Shown: positions 7,358-16,441, numbered from the stretch's first letter. The stretch: DNA of 64,000 bases from Nocardia inohanensis NBRC 100128 (GCF_001612945.1 NZ_BDBK01000015.1:164544-228543), one strand, 5' to 3'. Notes: generated by a model not told the origin, from the sequence alone. Numbers and translations are program-made.

Positions 7358-8776
7358 ATGTCGAACCGACCCGTCGCCAGCGCACCGGTCACCGGCCGTC
7401 GCCTGCCGCGGGATCCGGGAACTATCGGAGTCGTCGCTGTTCTGGTGTGCTGGGTCACGCTGCTGTTCGCGTATTTCAACAAGGCGCGGTGTGCCGGGTC
7501 GCCGTTCGACGGGAGCGGGCGGAGCCTGATCTTCGATCGGATCAAGGATTCGGACGTTTGTTATTCGGATATCCAGTTCCTTTGGCTGGGGCGGGATATC
7601 AACGAACATGTGTTTCCGTATGTGAACGGCGGGATCACCCCGGATGGGACGCTGACCGGGGGAGTGGTCGAATACCCGGTGCTGAGTGGGCTTTTCATGT
7701 GGCTGGGCGGGCTGGGTGCGCACAATGACGCGCAGTTCCTGCTGCACAGCGCCTGGCTGCTGGTGCCGTTCGCGCTGCTGACCGCTTTCATGCTGGGGAA
7801 ACTGTCGGGCTGGTCGGTGCTGTTGTGGGCGGCCGGGCCGCCGCTGGTGCTGTACGCCTTCCACAATTGGGAATTGCCGGTGGTGTGCACTTCGGTGGCC
7901 GCGGTTTATGTGATGGCCGCCCTGCCGCGATATTCGTTGCGCACCAGGGGAATTGTCGCCGCGATCCTGCTGGGCATCGGTTTCTGTTTGAAGCTGTATC
8001 CCGGAATCTTCGTGCTGCCCTTGCTGCTCTACGTGCTGGTCGGCGAGAACGGCCGGGAGCGGCGGGATTACGACGTGCGCGGTGCGCTGGCGGTGGCCGG
8101 GGCGGCGATCGGCACGGTGGTGGCGATCAATCTGCCGTTCGCCTTCGCCGGTTACGAGGGCTGGCGCGCCTCCATCACCTTCCAGCAGTTGCGCCAGGCC
8201 GATATCACCACCAATTCCATTTGGTACTGGGGACTTCGGCCGCTGTTCGGCAATGGCCCCGATGCCGAGAACAGCTTCCAGAACGTGGTGTCGGTGGCCT
8301 CGCCGGCGCTGGTGCTGGCCTCGTTCGCGCTGGCCGCGTGGATCGGCTGGAAGCGCTATGCCATCAACGGCCGCTATCCGTGGATCGGTGTCAGCGCCGC
8401 CATGCTGTGTGGATTCCTGTTGTTCCACAAGGTGCATTCGCCGCAGTACACGCTGTGGCTGATCCCGTTCCTGGTGCTGCTGGAGATCCCGTGGACGCTG
8501 ATCGGGGTGTATCTGCTGGCCGATGCGGCGATCGGGATCGGCGTCTTCCGGTACTTCTATGCGCTGGGTCAGGGCCACGATGCCGATATGCAGGAGAGCA
8601 TCGTGCAGTTCGGCGTGTGGGGTCGCGCGGCGCTGCTGGTGATGTTCTTCTTCATGTTCGTCTGGGCGCATCCGCGCCGCGGTGGCCTGTTAGCTCTGCC
8701 GGGCGCGGAAAGCCGCGCTCTTGGCCCGGTTTCCGCAGATGGTCATATCGCACCAGCGGCGCGAACCGCCGCGTGA
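7358..8776 (+). CDS. Membrane glycosyltransferase, GT87/DUF2029 family
   Basis: The 472-aa protein has about ten hydrophobic segments and the family landmarks FPYVNGGITPDG, YPVLSGLFMWL, GFCLKLYPG and FHKVHSPQYTLWLIPF. GT87 members are polyprenyl-phosphomannose-dependent mannosyltransferases of the mycobacterial envelope, acting on the outer side of the membrane. A second member lies at 29935-31722 next to ponA1. The ATG at 7358 gives a short cytosolic N-terminus before the first membrane segment. Its 3' end overlaps the convergent CGNR gene by 87 bases, and the tail after the last membrane segment (from WAHPRRG) is encoded in that overlap. Acceptor and product are unknown. Confidence 0.85.
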   Translation: MSNRPVASAPVTGRRLPRDPGTIGVVAVLVCWVTLLFAYFNKARCAGSPFDGSGRSLIFDRIKDSDVCYSDIQFLWLGRDINEHVFPYVNGGITPDGTLTGGVVEYPVLSGLFMWLGGLGAHNDAQFLLHSAWLLVPFALLTAFMLGKLSGWSVLLWAAGPPLVLYAFHNWELPVVCTSVAAVYVMAALPRYSLRTRGIVAAILLGIGFCLKLYPGIFVLPLLLYVLVGENGRERRDYDVRGALAVAGAAIGTVVAINLPFAFAGYEGWRASITFQQLRQADITTNSIWYWGLRPLFGNGPDAENSFQNVVSVASPALVLASFALAAWIGWKRYAINGRYPWIGVSAAMLCGFLLFHKVHSPQYTLWLIPFLVLLEIPWTLIGVYLLADAAIGIGVFRYFYALGQGHDADMQESIVQFGVWGRAALLVMFFFMFVWAHPRRGGLLALPGAESRALGPVSADGHIAPAARTAA

Positions 8777-9226
8777 GGTGTCGATGTAGAGCCGGGTGCA
8801 CTCCGGTCGCCCGCATTCCCTGATCCGCGCGTGGTCCTCGCCGCCGAACAGTTCGATGGCGTCCCTGGCGATGTCGGTGAGCGCCTGTTCCGCCGTGCCG
8901 GAGCGCCGCACGCTCCCGTCGGCGTGCAGGGTCAGCCGTGTCGGTTCGCCGTGTGCGAGTTCGTTCAGCACCCGTAGGTCGGCGGCGGGCATCGCGGTCC
9001 CACCGGTTTCGGCGAGCGCCAGGTGCCAGGCGGCTTCGCGCAGCCGGGTGGCGCGGCGCAGCGTCTCCGCGCCGACTTCGGGCGCGGTATCCAGTACTCC
9101 GGCCTCGATCAGCCATTGCCCCAGGTCGGCCGGGGTGGTGAGGAGGTCGTTGAATTCGGCGCGCCGGGCCTTCACGGTGCCGATGAAGTCCAGCGTGCGG
9201 TTTCCGCTGACGAAGGTGAACACCTC
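8690..9226 (-). CDS. CGNR zinc-finger transcription regulator with ABATE-type domain
   Basis: The N-terminal ABATE-type domain (FTFVSGNRTLDFIGTVKAR, residues 2-20) is followed by a C-terminal zinc finger with CGRPECTRLYIDTS and RRWCDMTICGNR, the CGNR signature with four cysteines. Such proteins are predicted one-component regulators. The GTG at 9226 is preferred: it has an AAGGTGG site about 10 nt upstream and gives the usual family start. The gene is divergent from an EamA exporter, with two identical-geometry operators between them, so it probably controls itself and the exporter. Its 3' end overlaps the GT87 gene. Confidence 0.85.
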   Translation of the reverse strand, partial: EVFTFVSGNRTLDFIGTVKARRAEFNDLLTTPADLGQWLIEAGVLDTAPEVGAETLRRATRLREAAWHLALAETGGTAMPAADLRVLNELAHGEPTRLTLHADGSVRRSGTAEQALTDIARDAIELFGGEDHARIRECGRPECTRLYIDTSRGGSRRWCDMTICGNRAKSAAFRARQS

Positions 9227-9230
9227 GCCA

Positions 9231-9292
9231 TAGTAACCACCTTGACAGGTTATGCGCCGCGATGCCACGGTAGTAACCGGTCAAGATGGTTA
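9231..9292. promoter_or_regulatory. Twin operator between CGNR regulator and EamA gene
   Basis: Two copies of TAGTAACC-N9-GGTTA begin at 9231 and 9271, exactly 40 bp apart (about four helical turns). Each contains the inverted pair TAACC...GGTTA with a 9-bp spacer. The first copy covers the ribosome site of the regulator gene and the second precedes the EamA ribosome site. This is the expected layout for a locally acting regulator. Confidence 0.6.
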
Positions 9293-9306
9293 GCGCGGGA
9301 GGAATC

Positions 9307-10230
9307 ATGAACAACCGGCTCTTCGAAGTAGCGGGACCGCCCGCGCTGATCCTCATGTGGAGCAGCGCCTTCATCGCCGGCATCATCGGCGTCGGCGCGG
9401 CCCCGCCCATGCTGGTGCTCTTCGGCCGCTTCGCCATCGCGGGCACGCTGCTCATCCTGCTGGCGCTGGCCACCGGCGCGGTCTGGCCGCGCGGAAAACT
9501 GCTGGGCCACACCGTGATCGCGGGCCTGCTCATGCAGATGGTGCAGTTCGGCGCCTTCTACACCGCGATGGGCGAGCAGGTCAGCGCCGCCGTCATCTCG
9601 CTCGTACAGGGCCTGAGCCCGCTGGTGATCGCCGTGTTCGCGGGCTTGCTCGGCGAAGCGGTGACGCACCGGCAGTGGCTCGGCTTCGGAATCGGCGGTC
9701 TCGGAGTCGGTTTGGCGGTGGTCGACCAATCCAGCTTCTCGCTCACCGGTTTGCTGCTGTGCCTGGTCGGCCTGGCCGGACTCAGCCTCGGCACGGTCTA
9801 CCAGAAGCGCTTCACCCCGGGCGTCGATCCCAAGGTGGGCACCGCGGTGCACGTGGCGATCAGCGCGCCCTTCGCCGGTGCGCTGGCGCTGGCGACCGGC
9901 GCGTTCCACGTCTCGGATCCGGGCCGCTTCGCCGGTTCCATGGTGTGGATGGTGCTGATCAATTCCATGGCCGCGTTCCTGCTGCTCAACACCATGTTGC
10001 AGCGCTGGGACACCACCCGGGTCGGCCGCCTGTTCTTCGCCACTCCCGTGGTCACCGCCATCATGGCGTGGTTGATCATCGATCAGCCGGTTGGCCCGGT
10101 GACCGTCGCCGGCCTCGCGCTCGGCATCCTCGGCATGGTGCTGGCCGCCCGTCGCACCGCCCCGCAATCAGCCGGGCAGCCCCCGGTCGCCCCGGCGCCG
10201 GCGACACCGGCGGTCGCGGCCGGTAGATAG
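9307..10230 (+). CDS. EamA family drug/metabolite exporter
   Basis: The 307-aa protein has about ten membrane segments in two EamA repeats (starting near MWSSAFIAGIIGVG and at LLLCLVGLAGLSLGTVYQK). The signature YTAMGEQVSAAVISLVQGLS is typical of family members that export amino acids, metabolites or drugs; the substrate is unknown. The ATG at 9307 is chosen because GGGAGG lies 5 nt upstream. The Pro/Ala-rich tail (residues 290-307) is probably cytosolic. Control by the divergent CGNR regulator is likely. Confidence 0.9.
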   Translation: MNNRLFEVAGPPALILMWSSAFIAGIIGVGAAPPMLVLFGRFAIAGTLLILLALATGAVWPRGKLLGHTVIAGLLMQMVQFGAFYTAMGEQVSAAVISLVQGLSPLVIAVFAGLLGEAVTHRQWLGFGIGGLGVGLAVVDQSSFSLTGLLLCLVGLAGLSLGTVYQKRFTPGVDPKVGTAVHVAISAPFAGALALATGAFHVSDPGRFAGSMVWMVLINSMAAFLLLNTMLQRWDTTRVGRLFFATPVVTAIMAWLIIDQPVGPVTVAGLALGILGMVLAARRTAPQSAGQPPVAPAPATPAVAAGR

Positions 10231-10267
10231 CCGGCCGCTCCGGCGGCGGCACGGCACACTATCCCCC

Positions 10268-11230
10268 ATGCTGCACCTGCGAATCATGGCTCCCGCCACG
10301 ATGACCGACGACATCCTCGCCCTGTTCGACGACGATTGCGCCGTGAGCGGTCTCGCCGTCTTCCGCGGCGCGGCGGTCCGCCCGGCCGGAGACCTGATCA
10401 TGGCCCAGGTCGCGCGCGAGGGCGCGAACGATATCGTCCAGCAGCTGCGCGCCATGCGGGTGCATCAGGTGGGCAGTATCGAACTCGAGCGGATCGATAC
10501 CTGGCTGTCGCGCAAGGGTTTCCAGGCCGAGTTGCGCACACCCGGTAGCAGCGCCGATGCCGTGGTGTGGGCGGAGGTCGGGCAGCGCGCCTACGAGGAC
10601 ACCGAATTGAATTGGACCTACCTGAGTTTCCTCACCTTGGCGACGGTCATCGCGAGCATCGCGATCGTGCTCGATTCCCAGATCCTGGTGGTCGGCGCCA
10701 TGGTGCTGGGGCCGGAGTTCGGTCCCATCGCGGCGCTGGGGGTGGCGCTCATCCGGCGCCGGTTCGTCCTGTTGCAGTTGGCGATTCGCACCCTGGTGCT
10801 CGGCTTCGTGGTGGCCATCGGAATCACCATCGCGGCCGCTTTGGCGGCGCGCGGCCTGGGCTGGATAACCCTCGCCGATGTGGACGGCCCGCGCCCCGGC
10901 ACCGCCTTCATCTACACCCCGGACAAGTGGTCGTTCATCGTCGCGGTGATCGCGGGGGCGGCCGGGGTGCTCTCCATCACCTCGGCCAAATCCCTCGGTA
11001 TGGCGGGTGTTTTCATCTCGGTGACCACCGTGCCCGCCGCGGCCAATATCGCTATGGGCGTGGCCTTCGGTGACGGTAAGACCGTCTGGGGCAGTGTCGC
11101 CCAGCTGCTGCTGAACATCGCCGGGATGGCGCTCGCCGGCTGGTTCACCTTGGCTGTGCAGGAACGGGTCTGGTCGCGGATTTCGGTGCGGCGCGCCCGG
11201 CACATGTCCACGCCGCGCCGCATGCTCTAG
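10268..11230 (+). CDS. DUF389 family membrane protein
   Basis: The 320-aa protein has an N-terminal cytosolic domain (residues 1-110, ending AYEDTELNWTYLSFL) and then the DUF389 membrane core (LATVIASIAIVLDSQILVVG, GAMVLGPEFGPIAALGVAL, SAKSLGMAGVFISVTTVPAAANI). The family (TIGR00341-like) has no firmly known function; transport has been suggested from the membrane topology. It starts 37 bases after the EamA gene on the same strand and ends 4 bases before a convergent TerD-family gene. Confidence 0.88.
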   Translation: MLHLRIMAPATMTDDILALFDDDCAVSGLAVFRGAAVRPAGDLIMAQVAREGANDIVQQLRAMRVHQVGSIELERIDTWLSRKGFQAELRTPGSSADAVVWAEVGQRAYEDTELNWTYLSFLTLATVIASIAIVLDSQILVVGAMVLGPEFGPIAALGVALIRRRFVLLQLAIRTLVLGFVVAIGITIAAALAARGLGWITLADVDGPRPGTAFIYTPDKWSFIVAVIAGAAGVLSITSAKSLGMAGVFISVTTVPAAANIAMGVAFGDGKTVWGSVAQLLLNIAGMALAGWFTLAVQERVWSRISVRRARHMSTPRRML

Positions 11231-11234
11231 CGGG

Positions 11235-11855
11235 TTACTTGCGCCCCGGCGTCCAGTTGAGACCCCAGTTGTACGCCTTGTCGATGGCGCTCTGAGAACC
11301 GTTGATGTACTGCACTTCCCGGTGCACGGTGAGCCCGCCGCCGGTGTTCTGCAACAGCGCGATGGCGCACGAGCGCGACCCGTCCACCGGCGAATCCAGC
11401 CGTACTTCGATCTGCGGGCCGTGCGTCGGGAACAGCGTCACCACCCCGTCGGCGGCCGCCCAGTTCGGCACGCCCTCGTAGATGAACGCGTAGATCAGGA
11501 TGCGCCGGAACGTATCCGGCTTCTCCAGGTTGATGTGCATGTTCTCGCCGCCGGTGGCCGCGCCGGTGCGGTCGTCGCCGTCGAGCTGGATGTAGGGCGC
11601 GGATTGCAAAGAGCCGAAGGCGTTTCCGAGCGCCTGCACCACGCCCTTGCGCCCGTCGGTCAGTTCGTAGAGGCATCCCAGGTCGAGGTCGACGGCATTG
11701 GAGCGCCGGAACAGCCCGCGTTTGCCCTGCGACCAGTTCAGGTTGACCCGCATCGCCCCTTGGCTGTCACCGGGTTTGGTGAGGTTCACCGACGGTGTGG
11801 CCTTGGACAGCGTGACCTTGCCCAGGTTGACGCCACCGGGGTTGGGCTGGTTCAT
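11235..11855 (-). CDS. TerD-superfamily protein, TerA/TerF-like
   Basis: The 206-aa protein begins MNQPNPGGVNLGKVTLSKATPSVNL and contains VNLNWSQGKRG, AVDLDLGCLYELTDGRKG and PYIQLDGDDRTGAATGGENM, the calcium-binding TerD-type beta sandwich. TerD-family proteins belong to tellurite-resistance and general stress modules at the inner membrane. A strong GGGGGGAG ribosome site precedes the ATG. It follows the DUF475/TerC gene, separated by a clear terminator. The C-terminal half (NTGGGLTVHREVQYING, NWGLNWTPGRK) is more TerA-like than TerD-like. Confidence 0.85.
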   Translation of the reverse strand: MNQPNPGGVNLGKVTLSKATPSVNLTKPGDSQGAMRVNLNWSQGKRGLFRRSNAVDLDLGCLYELTDGRKGVVQALGNAFGSLQSAPYIQLDGDDRTGAATGGENMHINLEKPDTFRRILIYAFIYEGVPNWAAADGVVTLFPTHGPQIEVRLDSPVDGSRSCAIALLQNTGGGLTVHREVQYINGSQSAIDKAYNWGLNWTPGRK

Positions 11856-11885
11856 GCGTACTCCCCCCTCAGGGAATCGGATAGC

Positions 11886-11932
11886 AAAAAACCCGCGCCC
11901 GCCACCTCGCGAATGCGTGGGACGGGCGCGGG
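11886..11932 (-). terminator. Intrinsic terminator after the DUF475 gene
   Basis: The arms CCCGCGCCCG and CGGGCGCGGG form a perfect 10-bp GC stem. On the minus strand the stem is followed by six T residues. It lies 13 bases past the stop of the DUF475 gene, the clearest classical terminator in the window. Confidence 0.9.
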
Positions 11933-11944
11933 TCGCGACGGAAC

Positions 11945-13060
11945 TCAGCCTACCGGCGTGACTTCCTGCTCGCTCAGGCTTTTCGCACCGCCGTCCTCGT
12001 CGCCTTCGCGACGATTGCGGATGATGCTGGTGATGAAGGCCGCGCCGATGAACGCGACGCCGACCAGACCGGTGATGACCTCGTTGATGTGCACGCCGAT
12101 CGAGACCAGCAGGATGACCGCCAGCGCGCCGATGGCCCAGTGCGCGCCGTGCTCCAGGTACACGTACTCCGAGAGCGTGCCCTTACGCACCAGGTACACG
12201 GTGATGGAGCGGACGAACATGGCGCCGATCAGGCCCAGGCCCAGCGCGATCAGGATCGGGTCGGAGGTGATGGCGAACGCGCCGATGACGCCGTCGAAGG
12301 AGAACGAGGCGTCGAGCACTTCCAGGTACAGGAACAGGAAGAAGCCGGCCTTACCGGTGGCCTTCACCAATTCCGAAGGCCCGGAGGCGTTCTCCTCGTC
12401 GAACTCCTCGGTGTGGAACATGGAGCCGAGGCCGTCGACCACGATGTAGGTGACCACGCCCAGGATGCCGGCCAGCAGCACGGTGCTGATGTCCTTGTCC
12501 TTGGCCAGGAATTCGGCGGCGAGCACGATGCCGACCAGGGTGATGACCACCGAGAGCATGTCCAGCTTGCCGAGCTTGGCGAGCGGGCGCTCCAGCCAGC
12601 CCAGCCAGGTGATCTCGTGCTCTTCGAGGATGAAGTTCAGGAACAGCAGCAGCAGGAACGCGCCACCGAAGGCCGCGATCTGCGGGTGCGCGTCGGTCAG
12701 CAGCTTCTCGTAACTGGGGCTGCCGTCCGGGAATTCGAGCGCGCCGTCGGCGGGCGGGTTCATCGCCAGGTCGAAGGCTTTACCGGGGTTGAGGCCCGCG
12801 GTGACCCACACGATGGCCAGCGGGAACACCAGGCGCATACCGAAGACGGCGATCAGCACGCCGACGGTGAGGAAGATCTTCTGCCACCAGTCGCTCATCT
12901 TCTGCAAGATGGAGGCGTTGATGACAGCGTTGTCGAAGGAGAGCGACACCTCGAGGATGCCCAGGATCGCGCAGAGCGCCAAGGCTGTTGGTCCGCCGTA
13001 AATGAACGCCGCGATCAGCGATGCGATCGTGACGACTATGGAGAGGCCGAAAATACGCAC
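11945..13060 (-). CDS. DUF475/TerC-like integral membrane protein
   Basis: The 371-aa protein has about nine membrane segments and two TerC-like motifs with buried acidic residues, ILEVSLSFDNAVINASIL (residues 35-52) and YLEVLDASFSFDGVIGAF. TerC proteins form the membrane part of the tellurite/metal-stress complex with TerD-family proteins; some family members handle manganese. The GTG at 13060 follows an AAAGG site by 10 nt. It lies 93 bases after terD on the same strand, so the TerD, DUF475 and TerA-like genes form one module; the metal handled is not evident. Confidence 0.92.
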   Translation of the reverse strand: MRIFGLSIVVTIASLIAAFIYGGPTALALCAILGILEVSLSFDNAVINASILQKMSDWWQKIFLTVGVLIAVFGMRLVFPLAIVWVTAGLNPGKAFDLAMNPPADGALEFPDGSPSYEKLLTDAHPQIAAFGGAFLLLLFLNFILEEHEITWLGWLERPLAKLGKLDMLSVVITLVGIVLAAEFLAKDKDISTVLLAGILGVVTYIVVDGLGSMFHTEEFDEENASGPSELVKATGKAGFFLFLYLEVLDASFSFDGVIGAFAITSDPILIALGLGLIGAMFVRSITVYLVRKGTLSEYVYLEHGAHWAIGALAVILLVSIGVHINEVITGLVGVAFIGAAFITSIIRNRREGDEDGGAKSLSEQEVTPVG

Positions 13061-13153
13061 CGCAATGGGGCCTTTCGTAGTGCCGGGTTCGGTTCATGCT
13101 TGCACGTAGAGGGGCCCGACGCCCGAGCCCCCCTGGTGCGTGTTGCTCCGTCT

Positions 13154-13729
13154 TTAGACGGTGACGCCGTAATCGCGGGCGATACCGGCCAGTCCGGAAG
13201 CGTACCCCTGGCCGACGGCGCGGAACTTCCACTCGGCGCCGTTGCGGTACAGCTCGCCGAAGACCATGGCGGTCTCGGTGGAGGCGTCCTCGGACAGGTC
13301 GTAGCGGGCCAGCTCGGTGCCGTTGGCGCGGTCCACCACGCGGATGTAGGCATTGCGGACCTGGCCGAAGCTCTGGCCGCGGCCGTCCGCCTCGTAGATC
13401 GAGACCGGGAAGAAGATGGACTCGATGGTCGGCGGGGTGGCGGACAGGTCGACGTTGATGACCTCGTCGTCGCCCTCGCCCTCACCGGTGCGGTTGTCAC
13501 CGGCGTGCACGATGGCGCCTTCGGGCGAAGACAGGTTGTTGAAGAAGACGAAGTGCTTGTCGGACACGACCTTCTTGTCGGCGCCGGTCGCGATGGCGCT
13601 CGCGTCCAGGTCGAAGTCGGTCCCCGTGGTGGTGCGCACATCCCAGCCCAGGCCGACGGCGACCTGGGTCAGGTTCGGCGCCTGCTTCGTCAGCGAAACG
13701 TTGCCGCCCTTGGACAAACTGACACCCAT
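13154..13729 (-). CDS. terD: TerD family stress protein
   Basis: The 191-aa protein is a full-length, single-domain TerD: MGVSLSKGGNVSLTKQAP, VGLGWDVRTTTGTDFDLDA, then HAGDNRTGEGEGDDEVINVDL, which supplies the acidic calcium ligands, and LYRNGAEWKFRAVGQGY at the end. The ATG at 13729 gives the standard family start and has AAAGGGA upstream. It is the first gene of a minus-strand module and is divergent from the coiled-coil/CitE/PRTase operon, so both may share a stress-responsive promoter region (13730-13988). Confidence 0.95.
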   Translation of the reverse strand: MGVSLSKGGNVSLTKQAPNLTQVAVGLGWDVRTTTGTDFDLDASAIATGADKKVVSDKHFVFFNNLSSPEGAIVHAGDNRTGEGEGDDEVINVDLSATPPTIESIFFPVSIYEADGRGQSFGQVRNAYIRVVDRANGTELARYDLSEDASTETAMVFGELYRNGAEWKFRAVGQGYASGLAGIARDYGVTV

Positions 13730-13988
13730 GCGGGAATCCCTTTCGTAGGAAAGCGTTCTAGCGTTCTTGGTTCGCGGCATGTCCGAATTGCCGGGTCCGC
13801 CACTACGACACTAGTAGCAATGGCGACCCCTTCGCAGGAACTCTTCCGCCTCTCCGCGACTTCAGCGCGCGGCAGAGTTCCGTTGCCAGTCTCGCACGCG
13901 TGCCTGCGGTCAGGACCCGATCCGATTTTGGACGTCCCCGGTGAGTTACCCCATCCTTACGAAATCAGTTGTCACCTACGATCGGGTC

Positions 13989-15191
13989 GTGGCAGGCCGT
14001 AGACGCGGGTGGTTCCGCGGATCCTCCCGGAACACCGAATGGGTGCAGCAGGCGCGGACGACGCTGACCGCGGCCTTCCTGGACATGGATAAGCGGCAGA
14101 GCATCGCCGAGCAGGCGGTGGCGGCCTCGGCGGCGGTGTTCCCCGAACGCGGGATGGCGGCGGTCTGGGAGCCGGTGCGGGCGCGCTGCTACGACGCGGC
14201 GGGCGCCTATCTGGCCTTGACCGAACGCTTGGACCAGGTGGAACGGGACGGCGGCACGGTGGCGCAGCCGGAGATCGACACTCAGATCCGGCGGCTCGGG
14301 GATGCCGCGCGGGCGGTGGACGATTTCTATCGGGGCAATCAGGCGCATCTCGAGCACGCGGTCGCGGTGTACGGGACGGTGCCGCAATTGGTGAACCAGG
14401 TGCGGTCGGCGGCGCAGGCGGCGCGGCAGGCGGCCGACGCTTCCGCGTACGCGGGATACCCGTCGGTGCGGTCCGCCGCAGCGGCGGTGGATGAGGGATT
14501 GATCACCCTCGAGGGGGTGCTGGCGGGGTCCGGTGCGGGGGCCGCGCGCGATGCCGCAACCCATCTGGAGACCTGCACCAGAACCTTGTCAAGGGCCCTG
14601 GAAGATGCACCGGGCAAACAGCATTCGGCTACCACCGCACTGGCTTCGGCGGGCACCCGGCTGGCGGCCGCGCGCCATCGGATCGAGCGGATCACCCCGG
14701 CGCTGTCGGCCCTGTTCCGGGAGTTCAACGCTGCGAGTTCGTCCGATTTGACCAACAATGAACGCGAAGCCCTGCGCGCCATCGACGCCGCCGACGCGGA
14801 ACTGACTCGTGCCCGGGCGGCATTGCAGAACAACGACCCGGAGCAAACGCTTGACCTGACCACATCCGCCCGCGGACAGCTCGCCATCGCCGAGGAGAAA
14901 GCCGACGCGGTTACCGACCGGCTCACCCTCTTGCGAGAGGTCCGCGACAAGCCGCAGGACAAGGCCAAGGCCGTCCGGTTCAAACTGCGCGACGCGCAGA
15001 TGCTGGCGGTCAACAGCGGTCTCGTCCCGCAATGGGGATCGGTACTGGATGCCCAGTCCGACCGCCTGGATCGGGCCGCCGCCGGATTGACCGGCCGGCA
15101 TCCCGACTACTGGGCCTACGTCTCCGAGCTCGACGCCATCACGGCGTTCATCGCGGGTGTTGTCGAACGCATGCGAAATACCGATAGATAG
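13989..15191 (+). CDS. Coiled-coil protein of the Ter operon
   Basis: The protein of about 400 aa starts VAGRRRGWFRGSSRNTEWV and is almost entirely helical, with long Ala/Arg/Glu-rich heptad-like stretches. It has no membrane segment. Family members are found with TerD and the CitE/PRTase/HAD genes in actinobacterial Ter clusters, and a scaffolding role has been supposed. The GTG at 13989 is favoured because TACGAT (13977-13982) ends 6 nt before it, the spacing of a leaderless transcript; a longer start at 13941 is possible. It is first in the plus-strand operon of five genes. Confidence 0.75.
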   Translation: MAGRRRGWFRGSSRNTEWVQQARTTLTAAFLDMDKRQSIAEQAVAASAAVFPERGMAAVWEPVRARCYDAAGAYLALTERLDQVERDGGTVAQPEIDTQIRRLGDAARAVDDFYRGNQAHLEHAVAVYGTVPQLVNQVRSAAQAARQAADASAYAGYPSVRSAAAAVDEGLITLEGVLAGSGAGAARDAATHLETCTRTLSRALEDAPGKQHSATTALASAGTRLAAARHRIERITPALSALFREFNAASSSDLTNNEREALRAIDAADAELTRARAALQNNDPEQTLDLTTSARGQLAIAEEKADAVTDRLTLLREVRDKPQDKAKAVRFKLRDAQMLAVNSGLVPQWGSVLDAQSDRLDRAAAGLTGRHPDYWAYVSELDAITAFIAGVVERMRNTDR

Positions 15192-15223
15192 AACCGACCG
15201 CTTTGTAGGAGAAATGGGGGACG

Positions 15224-16441
15224 ATGACCGCGATTATCACCACCAGGCCGGACGTCGCTCCCGTATCGCTGCACAAGCGCATACCCATGAGACATCACCG
15301 GCAGGTGCCGGGACCCGAACTACGCCTGCTGTTCCATCGCCCGCCGGAGCCGTTCACCGACTGCATGGACCGCGAGACCCTGGCCATGGCGCTGGGCGCG
15401 ACGCTGTATGTGCCCGCCACCCGTGCGGACCTCACCGCCGCCATCATCAAGCGCGCGCAACGCGGGGTCTGCTCCATGGTCATCGACCTCGAGGACGCCG
15501 TCGCCGACCACGACCTGGAGTACGGAAAGCGCCAGGCCGCAGCCACCTTGGACGAGATCGGCGCGGGCGTGGACCTGTATCCGCTGCTGTTCGTGCGGGT
15601 GCGCGACGCCGACACCATCGGCGAGATCATCGACTGGATCGGGCCCGGCGCAAAGGTTTTGACCGGATTCATCTTCCCCAAGTTCGACAGCAGATCCGGC
15701 GAGAAGTACCTCGCGGCCATCGAAGCGGCATCGGAACGGCTGGGGCGCACCGTGTTCGGGATGCCGGTGCTGGAATCGCCCGCGCTGGTGCACCGTCAGA
15801 CCCGCGATCCGGAATTGCATCGCATCCAGGACATGCTCACCGCGCACCGGGACAAGGTGCTGGCCGTGCGCATCGGAGCCACCGATATGTGCTCCACCTT
15901 CGGCATCCGGCGCGACCGTGACCTCACCATCTACGACGTGCGGGTGGTCGCGGACGTGATCGCCGACATCGTCAACTACCTGGGCCGCACCGACGGCACC
16001 GGGTTCACCATCACCGGGCCGGTGTGGGAGTACTTCGCCGACCACGAGCGCATGTTCCGGCCCATGCTGCGCACCTCGCCGTTCGCCGAGGTGGACGCGG
16101 TGCCGTTCCGGGAGTACCTGGTCAGCCGGGACCTGGACGGGCTGCTGCGCGAGATCGCCCTCGATCGCTCCAACGGCATCCAGGGCAAGACCGTCATCCA
16201 CCCCTCGCACGTGCCGGTGGTGCACGCGCTGTCGGTGGTCACCCATGAGGAGTACTCCGACGCGCTCGACATCCTGGAGCGGGACGCCGGCGGGGTCGCG
16301 GCCTCGGAGTATCGCAACAAGATGAACGAGATGAAGCCGCATCGCAGCTGGGCACGGCAAACGCTGCTGCGGGCCAAGGTATTCGGAGTCACCGACAAAG
16401 GGGTTTCGTTCGTGGATCTGCTGAAGGCGCTGGCGTCGTGA
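15224..16441 (+). CDS. CitE-like HpcH/HpaI aldolase family protein of the Ter operon
   Basis: The 405-aa protein contains the CitE-type barrel motifs CSMVIDLEDAVADHDLEYGK, RIGATDMCSTFGIRRDRD and GKTVIHPSHVPVVHAL. HpcH/HpaI and CitE enzymes make or cleave C-C bonds next to a carboxylate or CoA ester using Mg2+. The version next to TerD genes was predicted to help make a nucleoside-like metabolite with the neighbouring phosphoribosyltransferase and HAD phosphatase. AGGAG lies upstream of the ATG. The stop overlaps the next start by 4 bases (GTGA), so expression is coupled. The C-terminal 50 residues (MNEMKPHRSWARQTLLRAKVF) extend beyond normal CitE length. Confidence 0.88.
   Translation: MTAIITTRPDVAPVSLHKRIPMRHHRQVPGPELRLLFHRPPEPFTDCMDRETLAMALGATLYVPATRADLTAAIIKRAQRGVCSMVIDLEDAVADHDLEYGKRQAAATLDEIGAGVDLYPLLFVRVRDADTIGEIIDWIGPGAKVLTGFIFPKFDSRSGEKYLAAIEAASERLGRTVFGMPVLESPALVHRQTRDPELHRIQDMLTAHRDKVLAVRIGATDMCSTFGIRRDRDLTIYDVRVVADVIADIVNYLGRTDGTGFTITGPVWEYFADHERMFRPMLRTSPFAEVDAVPFREYLVSRDLDGLLREIALDRSNGIQGKTVIHPSHVPVVHALSVVTHEEYSDALDILERDAGGVAASEYRNKMNEMKPHRSWARQTLLRAKVFGVTDKGVSFVDLLKALAS

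Noticed and set aside
7115..8671. Long minus-strand open frame opposite GT87
   Set aside because: Composition (Gln/His/Arg-rich) is that of an antisense frame in GC-rich DNA; GT87 motifs on the plus strand are clear.
13061..13153. Possible manganese-type riboswitch before the DUF475 gene
   Set aside because: The 93-base gap is short and holds only a weak GC hairpin (about 13111-13134) after terD; no riboswitch core can be seen.
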